Positions 12,303 to 24,240 of a stretch of 64,000 nucleotides of DNA are shown here, in pieces. Source of the DNA: Symbiodinium sp. CCMP2592. Lineage: Eukaryota; Sar; Dinophyceae; Suessiales; Symbiodiniaceae. The stretch's first letter is position 1, and each line of letters opens with the position of its first letter. The DNA lies in contig CAJNDT010000990.1 in assembly GCA_905221615.1 (NCBI GenBank), positions 62,001 to 126,000 of the forward strand, read 5' to 3'. The position numbers were made by a program, and so were the translations under genes. The notes below the pieces were generated by a model, which had not been told where the DNA came from, did no database searches, and was given only the letters and a program-made list of their open reading frames with translations.

Positions 12303-12752
12303 TGCATGCAGTGTCTACATAAAGGTTCGCACTCACTCCAGCAAGCCTCAATGGTCTCCCCCTCCAAAGTCGAAACTTGTATCGAGGGGTTTAGGGTACG
12401 TAGGGCTTAGGTAGGAGATTGCAGAAGGCTGCTGCACTCTGCAAACCGTTCTTGCCGTTAAACCCCGAATGCAAAAATCCGAACTTTAAGAGTAAGGGCT
12501 CCTTCCCTAAGCCCTAAACCTCTTGCGACCCCAATAAGCCACAGAAATGAAAGGTTAAATTTTCCAATTCCTAAACTGTAAGAACCCAAAAAGCGTAGAG
12601 GTTAGGTCTTGGGGAGCTATGACCTGTCTGTCACGGTGAGCACTGAGAATGCGACCTGCTGGCGCGATAGCCTCCAGCACCGGAGCGGTGATGGGCCTCG
12701 CCGCCAAGGGGACGTCAGAGAGGTTTAAGATGCTCGGAGTTTCATGGGTAAC

Positions 12753-12844
12753 GTAGGAACCTGATTAAGAAATGCTGGTGCCATAACCCCAAATAGTAGG
12801 AGGAACCCTAACAAAGGCCCAAGGTTTCTTAATCAGGTTCCTAC
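12753..12844. mobile_element. Foldback element, family N (single copy here)
   Basis: GTAGGAACCTGATTAAGAAA at the left pairs exactly with TTTCTTAATCAGGTTCCTAC at the right. The interior has CCCCAAATAGTAGG. Confidence 0.75.
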
Positions 12845-13678
12845 ATCAAGGGTCATATCCTTCGAATCCGGGGGTCGTGCGGTGGCCCCACAGCCGCAGC
12901 GTACATGGCCACGAAGCACAAAAGGCAACTGCAGATCTAGTAATCTAGTGAAGGGCTTAAGGTTTCATACAGGGTCCTAAGGAGATGCTACTGTTGACTG
13001 CTTCGACCCCTTGTCTAATAGGGTTGTAGCGTCTTCCGGCCTTTGTCTGCGGGCCTCTGACGAGTTGCTCGCCTTTCTTGTAACGGTTGGGTTCGAGGCA
13101 CGGGGTTTCGGGGCCCCGCTCACAGGCTACTTAAAGGATTTTGGGACTCAGCAGTCACTCGGGTCATGAATGAGCCAACTGGACAACTTCATTTATATAT
13201 GCTTGAAACTACAATCACAACTACTTTTCAATTATGTAGAACACAAAATTAAAGTGCTCAGAACCACACTGACCCTTGAAGTAGTGGAAGCTAGATCATT
13301 CTGCAGTTCTGCGTGTCAACGGACCAATAGTACTCTCGGCTATCTGCAGTCATGTTGATTGATTTCGGTATGAGTGCCAATGCTCTGTCTGCTATCGTGG
13401 CGACCGATGCATCTTAAAGCTGTCGTTTCATGTCTGCCTCGATCTCTAAAGCTCCTGAAGCTTCTGGGTGACCGGAACGGAGCGGCGGTTTCAAAGTTGC
13501 CAGGCCCCTCATCTGCACGGGCTACGATTATAGATTCTACACTGGGGTTTGCCATATAAGAACCTGCGAGAATGTAGGTTATGGGTGGGAAAACGTAGGT
13601 CCTGGAGGCAGGGTGTCAGGCGAGGGTTCAGGGCGAAAAACCCCAAGTCATGATGGGCCCCCGAGGATGTGAGTTTAC
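12845..13678. other. Gene-free stretch
   Basis: Several frames of 60-70 codons, none with recognisable content; no repeats identified. Confidence 0.35.
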
Positions 13679-13792
13679 CGTCTGGTGCTGAGTAGGGAAT
13701 AGGGGAATGGATCCTTACAGTGGTCCCTATATGATCCCCAATAATAGTCTCCATAAAGCAGTCCCCCATTCCCTACTAAGAACCAGACAGTT
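13679..13792. mobile_element. Foldback element related to family L
   Basis: GTCTGGTGCTGAGTAGGGAA at the left against TTCCCTACTAAGAACCAGAC at the right. Confidence 0.6.
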
Positions 13793-14204
13793 TAAGAGAT
13801 CCTTTTTCTAGTGGCTGCAGGCCCCTAACTCAAGATTCCTAGCGGCCTAGCGAAAATGGTTTGGGTTTAGGGTATGAGGGCTTCAGGAGTTTAAGGGTTT
13901 ACCAAACTTGGTCTGAGGTTAAGAAGTTCAGACTACTATCCATATACCCATGTGAGAATTTTGCGGAGGTCCATGTCGCACATCCGAAACCTTGCTTGAA
14001 CCTTCGATGTTGCTTGCCAACCTGTATTTGTAGCTGCCTTATCCGAACTGCTAAGGCCTTGACCCCTTCAGACCTGTATCCAACATCCAAACCTTCCAAA
14101 AGCAGACACCTTCATTCGAGTATCGAACCTTCACTAAATAGTAATTATGACCTTGGTTTTAAGGAGTGCTTGTTCAAGGTCCCCGATTTTAGAAGCGCGG
14201 CTGA

Positions 14205-14393
14205 CTGGCCCTGCCAAACGGCCCGGACTTCTCACTGCTTCTCCTCCAAGCCGAATTCCTGGCTGCGGAGCTTACCGGGATACTGGATAATCCGAAGACC
14301 TGGCTGCTTGGAACATGGAAGGCTATGATCAAGCAGTTCTTCGAATGCCATGCTGGGGCTCTTCCACATGCTGCTCACTACGGCATGGAATAG
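14205..14393 (+). pseudogene. Possible exon relic, unknown protein
   Basis: A short frame between stops (no good initiator) reads as a plausible globular, helix-rich peptide, with FSLLLLQAEFLAAELTG and WLLGTWKAMIKQFFECHAG. Codon-like composition sets it apart from its surroundings. I recognise no family and found no neighbouring exons, so this is only a candidate. Confidence 0.25.
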
Positions 14394-14927
14394 GGTTGCT
14401 GAGTATTACACATTGGTTCTGAAAAAGGGCTCTAAGGTGTTCTACAAGGTTTCTTTTTATAGGGTGACACATTGGTTCTGACAAGGGTTCTTATCAGGGT
14501 TGCTGTCGCGTCTTATGAGAGCTTTATGAGACTAGTTGTTCAGTTCCCTGGCTCGGAATCGGCTAACCGTAGAAGATAGGGTAGGGTTAAAAGAAGCCTG
14601 CAGGAATTACAAAGGTTACCTAATCCATCGCCACTCAGCTCTCTTGTGTTTCGAGTTTAGGGTTAATTTAGGGGCCTGGATCAGAAGTATGGTGCAGGTA
14701 TTTCCCTTAGTGTCCTGTTTAAGTACAGTATGTTATACACCCAAACCCAGTTCAAACGCTAGGCCCCTTTATGCCCTTAGCTCCAGTTTCCGAGGTGCTT
14801 ACTCCCAAGTCTATACATACAGAAGTCTTGGATGTTTTACAGATAGACCCGGACAGCCGAGCCCACCCCCCCTAATAACACTATTCTCTAACCTGCAGGG
14901 CGACCGTTAACATGATGTAAGATAGAT

Positions 14928-15028
14928 GGGAGTTTCCGAAAATGAGGGGTACCTTCTTTTGGGGTCCTTGCAAGAAGGATCCACTATTTAGGGTACTAAA
15001 ATTAGGGTCCCCTATTTTCGGAAACTCT
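14928..15028. mobile_element. Foldback element, family A
   Basis: GGGAGTTTCCGAAAATGAGG at the left, CCTATTTTCGGAAACTCTC at the right, with AAGGATCCACTATTTAGGGT inside. Confidence 0.8.
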
Positions 15029-15212
15029 CAGATTGCTCCTCTAGATTGTAAGCCCAAGACCCGAAACTAAAGGATCCCTAAAGCCCCAAACAATAAGCCT
15101 TTATGAACCTTAGAAAACCGCTGTGCAGTTTGGTTGTATGCCATAGACCCCATTCCTGAAGATACAACCCCTAAACCCTGAACCCTAATCCACTAAGCGC
15201 CTGACCAAACTT

Positions 15213-15314
15213 GGGAGTTTCCGAAAATAGGGGACCCTAAGATCGTACCCTAGATAGTAGGATCCTTGATATAAGAACCCCAAAATAAGGTGCCCCTAAT
15301 TTTCGGAAACTCCC
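15213..15314. mobile_element. Foldback element, family A
   Basis: GGGAGTTTCCGAAAATAGGG ... CCTAATTTTCGGAAACTCCC. It lies 185 bp from the previous copy in the opposite internal orientation. Confidence 0.85.
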
Positions 15315-18300
15315 AAAACCCCCCTTATATAGCCCTTTAAAGGAACCCTCATAGTATCCTGATAGTAACCCTTTTTACCAACTCCGGGCCGGGAATGCCG
15401 TTTTTCGGTAGCGCTCGGCGTTGTCTGGGCCAGCACCGAGATCGGCGATCGTCGATGCCTCGCCGCCGACGGCCTTGTGACGCCCGGACTTCGCTGGACC
15501 GCTCTAGTTGGAGGAACCCATATTACGGGACTTATATTGCCCTAGTTGTAACTACCCAGGAACCTCCAAGTAAGTCTTTTGGCCAAAGGGGTTTTATGAG
15601 GTTTGGGGCTCAGGAACTCGTCGGGTTTGATGGTTTCGGGTTTGGGTCTAACTCATGGTTCAAGAGTTTTCGGTAGTCATGCTGTGGGGTGTTGAAAGGG
15701 TTCAGGTGCGTGCATATGTATATGTATGTATGTATCAGCGAATACTTACAACTATAGGCGAAATATCGAGATGAAGGTGTTGGCGCATGAAGGTGGGGGT
15801 TGAAAATCAGAGAAATCTTCATGGGTGATGTCCAGTCTTCACAAGGTGGTGCTCCCTAGTTGTTCAAGTTCTGTAAGGGAACTAAAGGCCAAACGGTTGA
15901 GCTTTATGGTGTTACGGGGAATATACTACCGACAATACTACCCTGCCAAAGGTTTAAACCCATCATAACCCATCCGCAAACGTAGCACAACCCCCAGCAA
16001 TCCCATGAAAATCCTAAAACCCTTCCTGCACACTCCCTATCTACTTGATCTATTTTGCACCCCAAAACCCTGCTTCAACTACCAAGGCCCTCATGTGACC
16101 CCTGATTGCACCGAAACGGTGGAGACTTGAGGCCCTGTCAGACCAAATCTTCCGCCAGAGGGTGTCCTTTCCCAGCTTCGTCCTGTGCGGTTTTAGGGCT
16201 TCGGGCCTCAATTTCGGATGTAATTTAGAGCTTAGGGTTGGAGCGCTGTGGGTTTTTTTGACTTTCGGATCCTCTCCGATTGTTATTACGAAATGTGGAT
16301 AGGCTTGATAAGGGATGGGTACCCTATTTTAAAGGTTCTTGTGGCTAGGAGCTGTAACCTGTACTTTAGGTTCTTTTGTTCGGGCAAGTCGGGGGACAGC
16401 TCGCGGAACATCGACGTTTGCCTACCTGACTGACTAATTATTCAAGCCCCCCTTGCTACTTGACCTTCAGTTTTTGTAGGGATAGGAAAAATTCAAATTC
16501 ATCCTTGTCCCTCCCCAACGATATCCAAAGAGGGCTTGGGAAATATGGGTAGAAAAAATCAATTATCTACAGTTCGTATCTCGATAATCCTGACACAAAC
16601 AAAGTCTTCTTCTCTGTGCTGCATAGCTGTACTCTATTCAGGAGCTCGTGTCCCTCAAGGCCAACCCTCCTAAACTCCAACACAATGGAAAAACCATACT
16701 CAGACCCTAAACGAACCCCAAACCCTAAACCCTAAATTCCTTCCCGGGGCCCCCAGACACTGCAGATGCCCGGCAGCCTTTACACCCGCACTGGGCCAAA
16801 ACGGGTGGAGCCTATGGAAAATGGTCGAAGACAGCCCATCTGGACCCAACGCTCAATTTTTTCGGCGGGCGTTCGGTATTTTTCTTCCAGGCGCCCGGCC
16901 CTCCTGGCCCCCCTATTGGCCCCCATGGCCCATCCTCCCTGCCTGGCCCCTGCCTCGCCCTTCCCCTGCCCCTGTCTGTTCGGTGTGGTAATTGAGGGCA
17001 TAAGCTCCTGAACCCTAACAGGAGATGGTTTGGGCGGTTGCCTGTGGTATCGTCACAGCGGGCGGGTTAATAGAACTATCGGTTTCAACGAGCTCTATGA
17101 CACATGCAAGGGAGGTCGCGTTATGCGTAATATGCCGCCACCCACAAACCCTGGTGTCAGGTGGCGCTATCCTAACATGGATTACTAGCCGCTGCGCAAG
17201 AAGAAACCCTAAACCATAAACCCTAAACCGTGCCCGGCCAGAAACCCTTTCTCGACTGGGTCGCCACACATCGAACTGCAAGCGAAGATTGTCGCGCGCA
17301 GTGCGAGGTCCTCAGCACAACAACTTTATATACCACAAATTGGGCTTAGGGCTTAGGGTTTTGGGTTTAGCGAACATGCCGGTTGGGCTTAGAGCTTGGG
17401 CTTTTGGGAATAGCATACGAAGTGGTCTAGAGTCTGAAACTTGTCGACGGGAACCTTCAGTTTTAGAGGTGCGTAAAACACCAGAGTTTCGGACTCACGG
17501 TATGGGCCATCCCTGCGAGCCTTGAACCCCCAAGCGCAAACTGAACCCCAAAACAGCTCTAAAATCCTTTCGCCCTGAAGTCCTAATTACGAGCATACGA
17601 CACTCATTAAAGCTAGCATGTCTATGCCTTAATGAGTTTATGTTCTTTTTGTGAGGCCGCTGCGGAGCCCTCTCGGCGGAGAGCTTCGCGCACGAGGTTG
17701 GCAAACCGCTCAAGCCTCGTGTTCAGAGAGCTCTTAAGGGTTTTGGGGGTGGGGCGGTAGGCTTATGTGTGGTTTAAAAGCTTAGGTTTAGGGTTTAGGG
17801 ATAGGGTTGGGGGTAAGGCTATTGCGGTTTCGGATTAACGGTTGAGGGAGGTGGCGGGGGGTGGGGCTAGAGCGATTGGGGTAAAGGGCCAAGGCGTGTG
17901 TCATCTCCCTCTTGCAGCTTTCACAAGAAAATAACCATGTAATCGTAAAGAAGAAGAAGAAGTGGTAGTGGCGGTAGTAGTAGCAATTAGTAGTCGTCGT
18001 CGTCGTAGAAGTTGTACTTGCGGTACTTGTAGTCGTCGCAGTAGTAGAACACTGGTCAGCCTAGATCTCCGTGCCTCATCGCTTCAGGTTTAGGATTGCG
18101 GCCCTCGAGGTTCCTTCTGTCCTGGCTGAAACATGTTTCGGCAAATTCGTGTTTTGTTGCATGAATGGCGGCTATTGGGGCCTTTGGGTTTGCGTTTGCT
18201 TCAGTTTGGTCTCTGAAATGAAAGGCTCGGACGGACTGTTTAGGGCTTAGGATTTAAGCAGACACTCAACGCTAAACCTCTAGCCCTAAGGCCCGAAGTC

Positions 18301-18325
18301 CAAAACCCAGCTTGTTTCGGGAGAC
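15315..18325. other. Three kilobases without a supported gene
   Basis: Contains C-rich sequence at 16,890-16,980, scattered CCCTAAACC fragments (16,715-16,735; 17,205-17,230), TTTAGGG fragments near 17,785-17,805, and the trinucleotide block at 17,949. Open frames are short and unrecognisable. Confidence 0.35.
17949..18048. repeat. Mixed trinucleotide microsatellite
   Basis: GAA, GTA/GGT, then GTC units in succession (AAGAAGAAGAAG, GTCGTCGTCGTCGTA). Confidence 0.75.
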
Positions 18326-18461
18326 TACTCGGAGGGTCGGAGGACTTAGTAAGTAGGAAATAAGTAGAGTTATAAGTACCTTAAAAGGGATCCTAATTGG
18401 GGTTATGACACTTACAACTCTAGTAAATATTTACTTACTAAGTCCCCCGACCGTCCAAGTA
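18326..18461. mobile_element. Foldback element, family C (diverged)
   Basis: ACTTAGTAAGTAGGAAATAA at the left and TTTACTTACTAAGTCCCCCG at the right. Confidence 0.65.
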
Positions 18462-18742
18462 CAGACAAGTGAGGCCCTGGCTGCGAAGGCACACTGTTGT
18501 CTGCCTGGCAGAGGAGGGATCCCGAGCGTTAAGGGGCAGTCCTGAGGTTTACATACGAGGGGGGTAGTATGGGAGGTAGTTATGCGAGCCACGATCTCGT
18601 GCGATAGTGCCGGGCTCGGGTTCAGGGACTAGAGAACCAGGGTGCTTCGAGGTTTAGGTCTAAATGAAAGGTGGACACATCTAACATGACTCAGATGGCA
18701 CACGGGGGCTTCACACCTTAAGCCCCAGCAGGAGTAACGACC

Positions 18743-18857
18743 CTACTTGAAGGCTCATGGGACTTAGTAAGGTAGGTTATAATTAGGATAACCCCACTTA
18801 GGGGACTTATAACCCCAATTATAACCTACTTACTAAGTCCCATGAGCCTTCAAGTAG
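18743..18857. mobile_element. Foldback element, family C
   Basis: CTACTTGAAGGCTCATGGGA ... TCCCATGAGCCTTCAAGTAG, perfectly mirrored ends. Confidence 0.85.
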
Positions 18858-19301
18858 TGTTAAATCTCCGCCGGAGGGCCTTCGTCAAGACGATGCAAAG
18901 CTCGTAGTCACTGCGCCGTGCCTGGATGCAGTGGGCAAGGATTTCAATTCAGAGTTCAGGGTTTAGGGGTAGCAAGGTTCCTAGATCAGACCGGAGACGG
19001 CAGCTACATCTACTTCGCGATGTGTCGACACACGGCACTTGCACTCTTTGTATCCGCCTACCCGAGAGACTCCACTAGGTGTGGCTCACAAGCTCGACTC
19101 CCAGAGCCCTAGAGCCTGACACAAAGATCCACAGGTTGATGCTTGAGGCAGGTTCGGCTACCTGTTTCGGGGACCGGGTGCCGCCCATGTGACCACTTCG
19201 GATAGGCAGAGTAGACCGGCAATTTCAAGTCGTGTCTAGGGCTCGGGCTGTGGCCTTGTTTTCCTTGGAGTCTCGGGCCCTCAAGACACGATGCCTTTAA
19301 C

Positions 19302-19364
19302 GGTTTAGGGTTTAGGGTTTGGGTTTAGGGTTTAGGGTTTAGGGTTTAGGGTTTAGGGTTTAGG
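19302..19364 (+). repeat. Interstitial telomere-type array (TTTAGGG)n
   Basis: About nine TTTAGGG units, nearly perfect; the cleanest telomere-like run in the window. Confidence 0.95.
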
Positions 19365-20404
19365 TCGTCAGTCCAGGCTCAGGACGTCAAAGCCCTGACT
19401 CTTCGAAGTAGGCCCTCTTGAAAGTGCTACAACTGTCACCGCTACACACGAAGGAACCGCTTTTAGGGGCCCTACTACAGGAGTCACTTACAACCCTACG
19501 GCCCATGAACCTCCTGGCTAAGGAACGACTTGGCCCTTTTTCAAGGCTTACACCTGAATTCTTAAAGCCTGTGCTTTAAATAGTAACAGTAGTCATGCTG
19601 CTTGATAGTAAGTATTCTGATGATGATAGTTTCACTGCCAATACCAATACTGTCAATACTCATACCCTCTTCAGGTCCCGAATCCTGTGCCAACCAGACC
19701 ATGGGCGCTAAAGCTGGAGCTGAAGCAAAAAAGCCCAAGACCCTTGTAAAACCCTCATAGTAGCCTTCTTCAGATTCCTACCCGGTCCGAACCACAGTGC
19801 TTCCGTAAACCGAAGGCCCTAAGCCCTAAATCCGAAATAAGCCCTAACACTCTGAAGCCCTACAGCAACCGCAAACTGCGACGAGGGCTCCTGGGCGAGG
19901 AGCCGCCAGAGCTCGCGATCCGCGGGCATCAGCTCGCAGAGACCCGCATCCTCAAAGGGCCGCATGTTTGTTGTTTGCGTTTTTTTTACTTGGGCCCTTT
20001 TCCGTCTGCAACAGCGTCCGAAAGCCCAGAAGTTGAGGAAGCCTGTGGACCTGACCGTTTTAGGGTTTAGGGTTCCTGTAAGGGCTCCTTTAAGAGATCT
20101 ACAAAGGTTACCATCAGGGTACTACAGGGGTTTACGTAGGGTTTGGGGGTTTGGGCGTTGGGGGTATGGGGTTTAGGGTGTTGAGTTTGGGGTCTAGGGT
20201 GTAGGGGTTTGAGGGTTGGGGTTTTAGGGCCTTTCGGGAGTTTAGGTATGAGCTTTGTAAGTTTTGGTCGGACTGGCTTTCATATTTGCATACGGGATTT
20301 GCAAGAGTTCTATATGGGTTCCAGGGTTGAAGTCTTAAGGGGCTCAGGTTCAAGGCCTCCTGAGGTCCCACCCTAAGAAGGGAAGAGCTCATTTCTTGTC
20401 CAAG
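19365..20404. other. Gene-free stretch
   Basis: A GGTTCCTGTAAGGGCTCCTT unit near 20,070 and GGGTTT-rich sequence at 20,130-20,240. No supported gene. Confidence 0.35.
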
Positions 20405-20496
20405 GCCCAAAGGGTCCAACTAATGGTACAGTATATACTTTTTTTTTTTGGGGGGGGGGGCAAAATGCCAACTATAGTGGTACTTGGACCCTTTGG
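20405..20496. mobile_element. Foldback element, family H
   Basis: GCCCAAAGGGTCCAACTAAT at the left against GGTACTTGGACCCTTTGGC at the right. The centre is an expanded poly-T/poly-G run. Confidence 0.75.
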
Positions 20497-20691
20497 CTGT
20501 GTGTTGTTAATTGAAATAGAGTTGAGCCTTCATGCTTCAATAGCATCATAGAGACACGCCGAACTATGAGGGTTGATCCTGGGGCCTTGGGGGGTTTAGG
20601 GTTCCAGGGTGGTAGACTTATGAGTTGAAGGAAGGACACTCCCGAGTAAAATCCTGAAAAGGGCGAGAAGGAAGATGTAAGATACCTGACT

Positions 20692-20811
20692 CCCTTCCCT
20701 CCTTCCGTCTCCCTCCATCTCGCTCTCTCGCTCTCCCTCCCTCCCTCCCTCCCTCCCTCCCTGCCGCGCTCCCTCACTCCCGCGCTCTCTCTCTCTCTCT
20801 CTCTCTCTCTG
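20692..20811 (-). repeat. CCCT / CT microsatellite
   Basis: (CCCT)n then (CT)n; the 140-codon frames across it are composition artefacts. Confidence 0.9.
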
Positions 20812-21713
20812 CCCGCGAATCTTAAACGGCAATGCCTGACATGAGCTTGGAAACTCCAGCTGAGCGTACAAAGCATCTCTGCCTCTTGTTTCACACACAA
20901 CAGCCATCTCCCAAAGAGGTACTTGAACCCAACCGGGGTTTTGTTTAAGGTTTCGGGTTTTGGGTTTATGGCACCCTAACCTACAAAACCCACCATTTTC
21001 TGGGGGTCGCAACAGAAACCCGAAAGCAGAGACTGAGGTCCTGGCTAGCAGGTGAAAAACGAGCTTCAGCGACTTCCGCTGAACGAAGTAGCCTGCTGGG
21101 CTGAGAAGTAGGCAAGAATAACAACAACAAGAACACGACGACGACTACTACTACTAGGAACAAGAAGAAGAACAGGAGTAATGACAGCAACACGAATACG
21201 ATAAACATATTCATAAAGTGATACCAGGAATGTTACCAACATTTAAGACTAAAAACAGTAAGAAGCTGTTTTAAGTTTTGGTGAGTCTATACCAGGATCT
21301 ACTAGTACAGGAATATCTTCACCAGAAGTATAGGATCCTTTTGTTGATGTGGTCCTTCGGAGGCTCACTTATGGGGATAGTCGGAATGAGCTCCTGACAA
21401 CTTCTTCGTGAGAAGAACCCTTCAGAGGTCCAGCTCCGATCTAAATGAGCTTGAAAGGGAGTTTTAAGCTAAGGTACCGTAATAGTAAAATCCTATGATA
21501 TATAATAGATCCCTATTATGGTAACTTAAACTAAATATGAATTTCCCTGGTTCAGAGACCAGTTTAGGATAGAGATCGGTCTGGTCTGCATGCGTTGTTA
21601 GGGTCGGCAGGGTGTCACGCAGGCTTGAAGACGTCGCGTTTTTTGCACAATTTGTAGGGCTGCAATACAACTCCAGACCTCGAGGCTTCGCCGTTGTGTC
21701 GATAGTACCACAA
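20812..21713. other. Gene-free stretch with trinucleotide patch
   Basis: AAC/GAC/ACT/GAA units at 21,112-21,182. A foldback-like pair (TAAGCTAAGGTACCGTAATA and TATTATGGTAACTTAAACTA) lies at 21,466-21,533. No gene. Confidence 0.4.
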
Positions 21714-21815
21714 CTGTTGATGATACAAATCCTGCATTATCCATAATAAGGACTATACCATAATTCCCATAGGTTTGGGTCCCTAAGGTAATGCAACATG
21801 TATATCATCAACCGT
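21714..21815. mobile_element. Foldback element, family E
   Basis: CTGTTGATGATACAAATCCT ... ATGTATATCATCAACCGTA. Confidence 0.75.
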
Positions 21816-22079
21816 ATGGTACCTGAACCCTAAATCGCTGAAGCCCTCACTCCAAGCTTTCAGCACTTAACCCTGCAGACAGAACCCCAGCCTCCCCCCC
21901 TTGTTGTCCCCATGAAACCGTTGCATCGTATACCCCAAGCCCCTGATCTCTAACCTACTCTTAACCACTACATTGCCTTTCTCTACATCGTCATCCCATC
22001 TACAGCCCGCTTTCAAGCCATGTCTGAAACTGCATACGACCATTCAAAGAAAGCCTGCGGATGAAGGCTTTCAAAACCA

Positions 22080-22160
22080 GCCCAAAGGGTCCAAGTAATG
22101 GTATAGTACATACTTTGGGGGCGTAAATACCTACGATACTGGTACTTGGACCCTTTGGGC
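22080..22160. mobile_element. Foldback element, family H
   Basis: GCCCAAAGGGTCCAAGTAAT ... GGTACTTGGACCCTTTGGGC, a compact copy without the poly-T/G expansion. Confidence 0.85.
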
Positions 22161-22299
22161 AGTATATGGAAATCATTTCAAAGCCGAGTTTAGTTGAACG
22201 CCCGCGGCTCCCTCGGCTCCCTGAGCCGTGGAAGCGGCGCCTCCGATCAAAGAGATCCAGCGCTCCCGCAGCTCATGGGACCTCATGGTTATGGGCTAT

Positions 22300-22391
22300 A
22301 GGACTTAGGGCCCCAAAGTGGTTCCTCTTTGGGGTCCACATTTAGAATCCTATAAGGTAATCCCAAAAAGGACGTACTGTGGGGCCTATGG
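22300..22391. mobile_element. Foldback element, family F
   Basis: TAGGGCCCCAAAGTGGTTCC, TTTAGAATCCTATAAGGTAA, then GTACTGTGGGGCCTATGGGT. Confidence 0.7.
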
Positions 22392-22656
22392 GTAGGACTT
22401 GAAGATGTTTTACATCTCTTTAATAGCGAGCGTTGGGGTTTAGGGTTTAAGGCCTTAGGGATCAAAAGGGTTCACAGACTTAGTGTTTAGAGGTGGGTTT
22501 TTGGTTTTGGACTTTGTACTCAAGACAAGCGTTCAAACGCTCAAAAGACCCCGTAGAAGTAGAACCCCCCAAGTATTTCAGATTTAAGGGTTCAGTGTTC
22601 GGGGCATTAGTTATCTGTTTAATCAGCCATTATGGGCACCCACATAGTTATGGTTT

Positions 22657-22941
22657 CTAAGGGTGGTCAAAGGCGTCGGCTTCAGGCTGTTGGGTCTGTG
22701 GTTGGAAGTTGAAGCTAGATGCTCGGAAGGAAGTCGCATGTAATTGCGAGGCAAACAGGCGCGCCGCACGCGCCTGTAAAAGGGCTGTGTCCTGTCGCTG
22801 GACATCAGTAAGGGTGAGTGCATCTTTGACTACGGAGTAATACGTGGACGCCGCATCCACAAAGAGCGCCGCACCCGATCGGCCATTGCGCTTTAGGGAG
22901 TCAAAATGTGCTCTCACACAATATTGCACGGTAACCCTCAC
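22657..22941 (-). pseudogene. Reverse-transcriptase fragment of another LINE-type element
   Basis: An open minus-strand frame of 94 codons holds ALFVDAASTYYSVV, which fits RT motif A (F-x-D followed by an aromatic and a hydrophobic pair), preceded by AHFDSLKRNGRSG. The downstream part (TDVQRQDTALLQARAARLFA) is helical. Nothing on either side continues the RT: the fragment ends three bases from a family D foldback element, which may have disrupted it. It belongs to a different lineage from the ORF at 60,975, whose motif A reads FADLKYAFD. Confidence 0.5.
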
Positions 22942-22944
22942 ATG

Positions 22945-23044
22945 TAGGGGCCTTAATAATTAGAACAGGGTTTTGGGGCCCAGTATACTATAATTATAAT
23001 AAGAAACCCCCAGAGTAGTATAGGGAATCATTTAGGTCCCTATA
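22945..23044. mobile_element. Foldback element, family D
   Basis: TAGGGGCCTTAATAATTAGA ... GGAATCATTTAGGTCCCTATA. Abuts the RT fragment. Confidence 0.8.
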
Positions 23045-23085
23045 TGAAGCTCTCTGGCTCGGCACATCGAGCTTCTGGGATGTCT

Positions 23086-23127
23086 AAGGACCCCACAAGA
23101 AGGTACCCCTAATTTTCGGAAACTCCC
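23086..23127. mobile_element. Family A, one end only
   Basis: AAGGTACCCCTAATTTTCGG AAACTCCC end with part of the interior; the other half is missing. Confidence 0.6.
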
Positions 23128-23237
23128 TGATCAACACAACAGGGAGTTTGTCAAGACTTCCTAGTGTTCTTGCACATGCCTCCCAGGAGAAAGAAGCAGG
23201 GTAACTGCGTTGCAGAAACATGTCATCGGGGACATGT

Positions 23238-23340
23238 GGGAGTTTCCGAAAATTAGGGGTACCCTATTCTGGGGTCATCATTATAAGGATCCTCCTATTT
23301 GGAGTACTCTATTAGGGGTCCCCTATTTTCGGAAACTCCC
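23238..23340. mobile_element. Foldback element, family A
   Basis: GGGAGTTTCCGAAAATTAGG ... CCTATTTTCGGAAACTCCC, flanked on both sides by ATGT, a likely 4-bp target duplication. Confidence 0.85.
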
Positions 23341-23439
23341 ATGTGCGTCCCCGGCCCGAACCTCTGGAAGCCGAGCTATCCGGAGCCATGGGACCCTCCG
23401 ACCTAAAAGAACTGTGCCTCAACGAGTTCGGCTCAATGT

Positions 23440-23542
23440 GGGAGTTTCCGATAATAGGGGACCCTAATATAGTACCCTTAGATAGTAGGATCCTTATTAT
23501 AAGGACCCCAAAACAAGCTACCCCTAATTTTCGGAAACTCCC
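23440..23542. mobile_element. Foldback element, family A
   Basis: GGGAGTTTCCGATAATAGGG ... TTTTCGGAAACTCCC, again flanked by ATGT on both sides, in the opposite orientation to the copy at 23,238. Confidence 0.85.
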
Positions 23543-23644
23543 ATGTAACGATGTTCATTGTGCTTGCTGTGTTGCTACATCTGCTTCGCCAAAGGCTACG
23601 ATTCATAATGTTTGCCCTATCAAAGGTGATAGGTTCCCTATATC

Positions 23645-23742
23645 GGGGTTTCAGAAAATAGGGGACCCTAATATAACACCGTAACTAATAGTATCCTTCC
23701 CATAAGAACCCTAAAATAAGGTAACCCTATTTTCGGAAACTC
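23645..23742. mobile_element. Foldback element, family A (diverged left end)
   Basis: GGGGTTTCAGAAAATAGGGG ... ACCCTATTTTCGGAAACTC; fourth family A end cluster within 660 bp. Confidence 0.75.
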
Positions 23743-24240
23743 TAAACCCTAAACCCTTTATAGAACCCTTACAGATCACTTTCAGGGAGCCCTCACGTTC
23801 GGAAACCCCCAACAAAGGTGGCAGGATCCCTATATGCCAAGCCCAAGACTCTAAAGCCCTCTATTCCTAAACCGAAAACCCTCGAACCGCAACCCCAAAG
23901 GCTGAAACCTTAAACACCGAAGTTCAAAACTCGAAGACCTGAAACCGATATCCGAAACCTCAAGTTAAGGTTTAAGGTTTAGAGTTTAGGGGTTTATAGG
24001 GTTTAGGATTCAAGGTACAGAGTTCAGGGTTTAAACTCTCTTTTTCAACAGCCGGGCCCCAAAAAGTTCAAATTTTCTAAGATAGAGCTAGTAAATAAGG
24101 CCAAAGTTCCCCGTTCACTATCTAAGTATAGTTTTTTTTTAGGGTGTCCGAAGGGCGACAGGATAAGCGCCGGGCACGCGGGCGAAGCCCAGTCCTGGGA
24201 CCTGGACGAATCTTCGCGTGGGGCGTCGGGTGTATGTAAG

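Noticed and set aside
19302-19364. True chromosome end
   Set aside because: The TTTAGGG array is internal, short and followed by ordinary sequence; similar arrays of both polarities occur elsewhere.
20472-21012. Arg/Glu-rich 140-codon frames
   Set aside because: They span the CCCT/CT microsatellite; the rest shows no domain.
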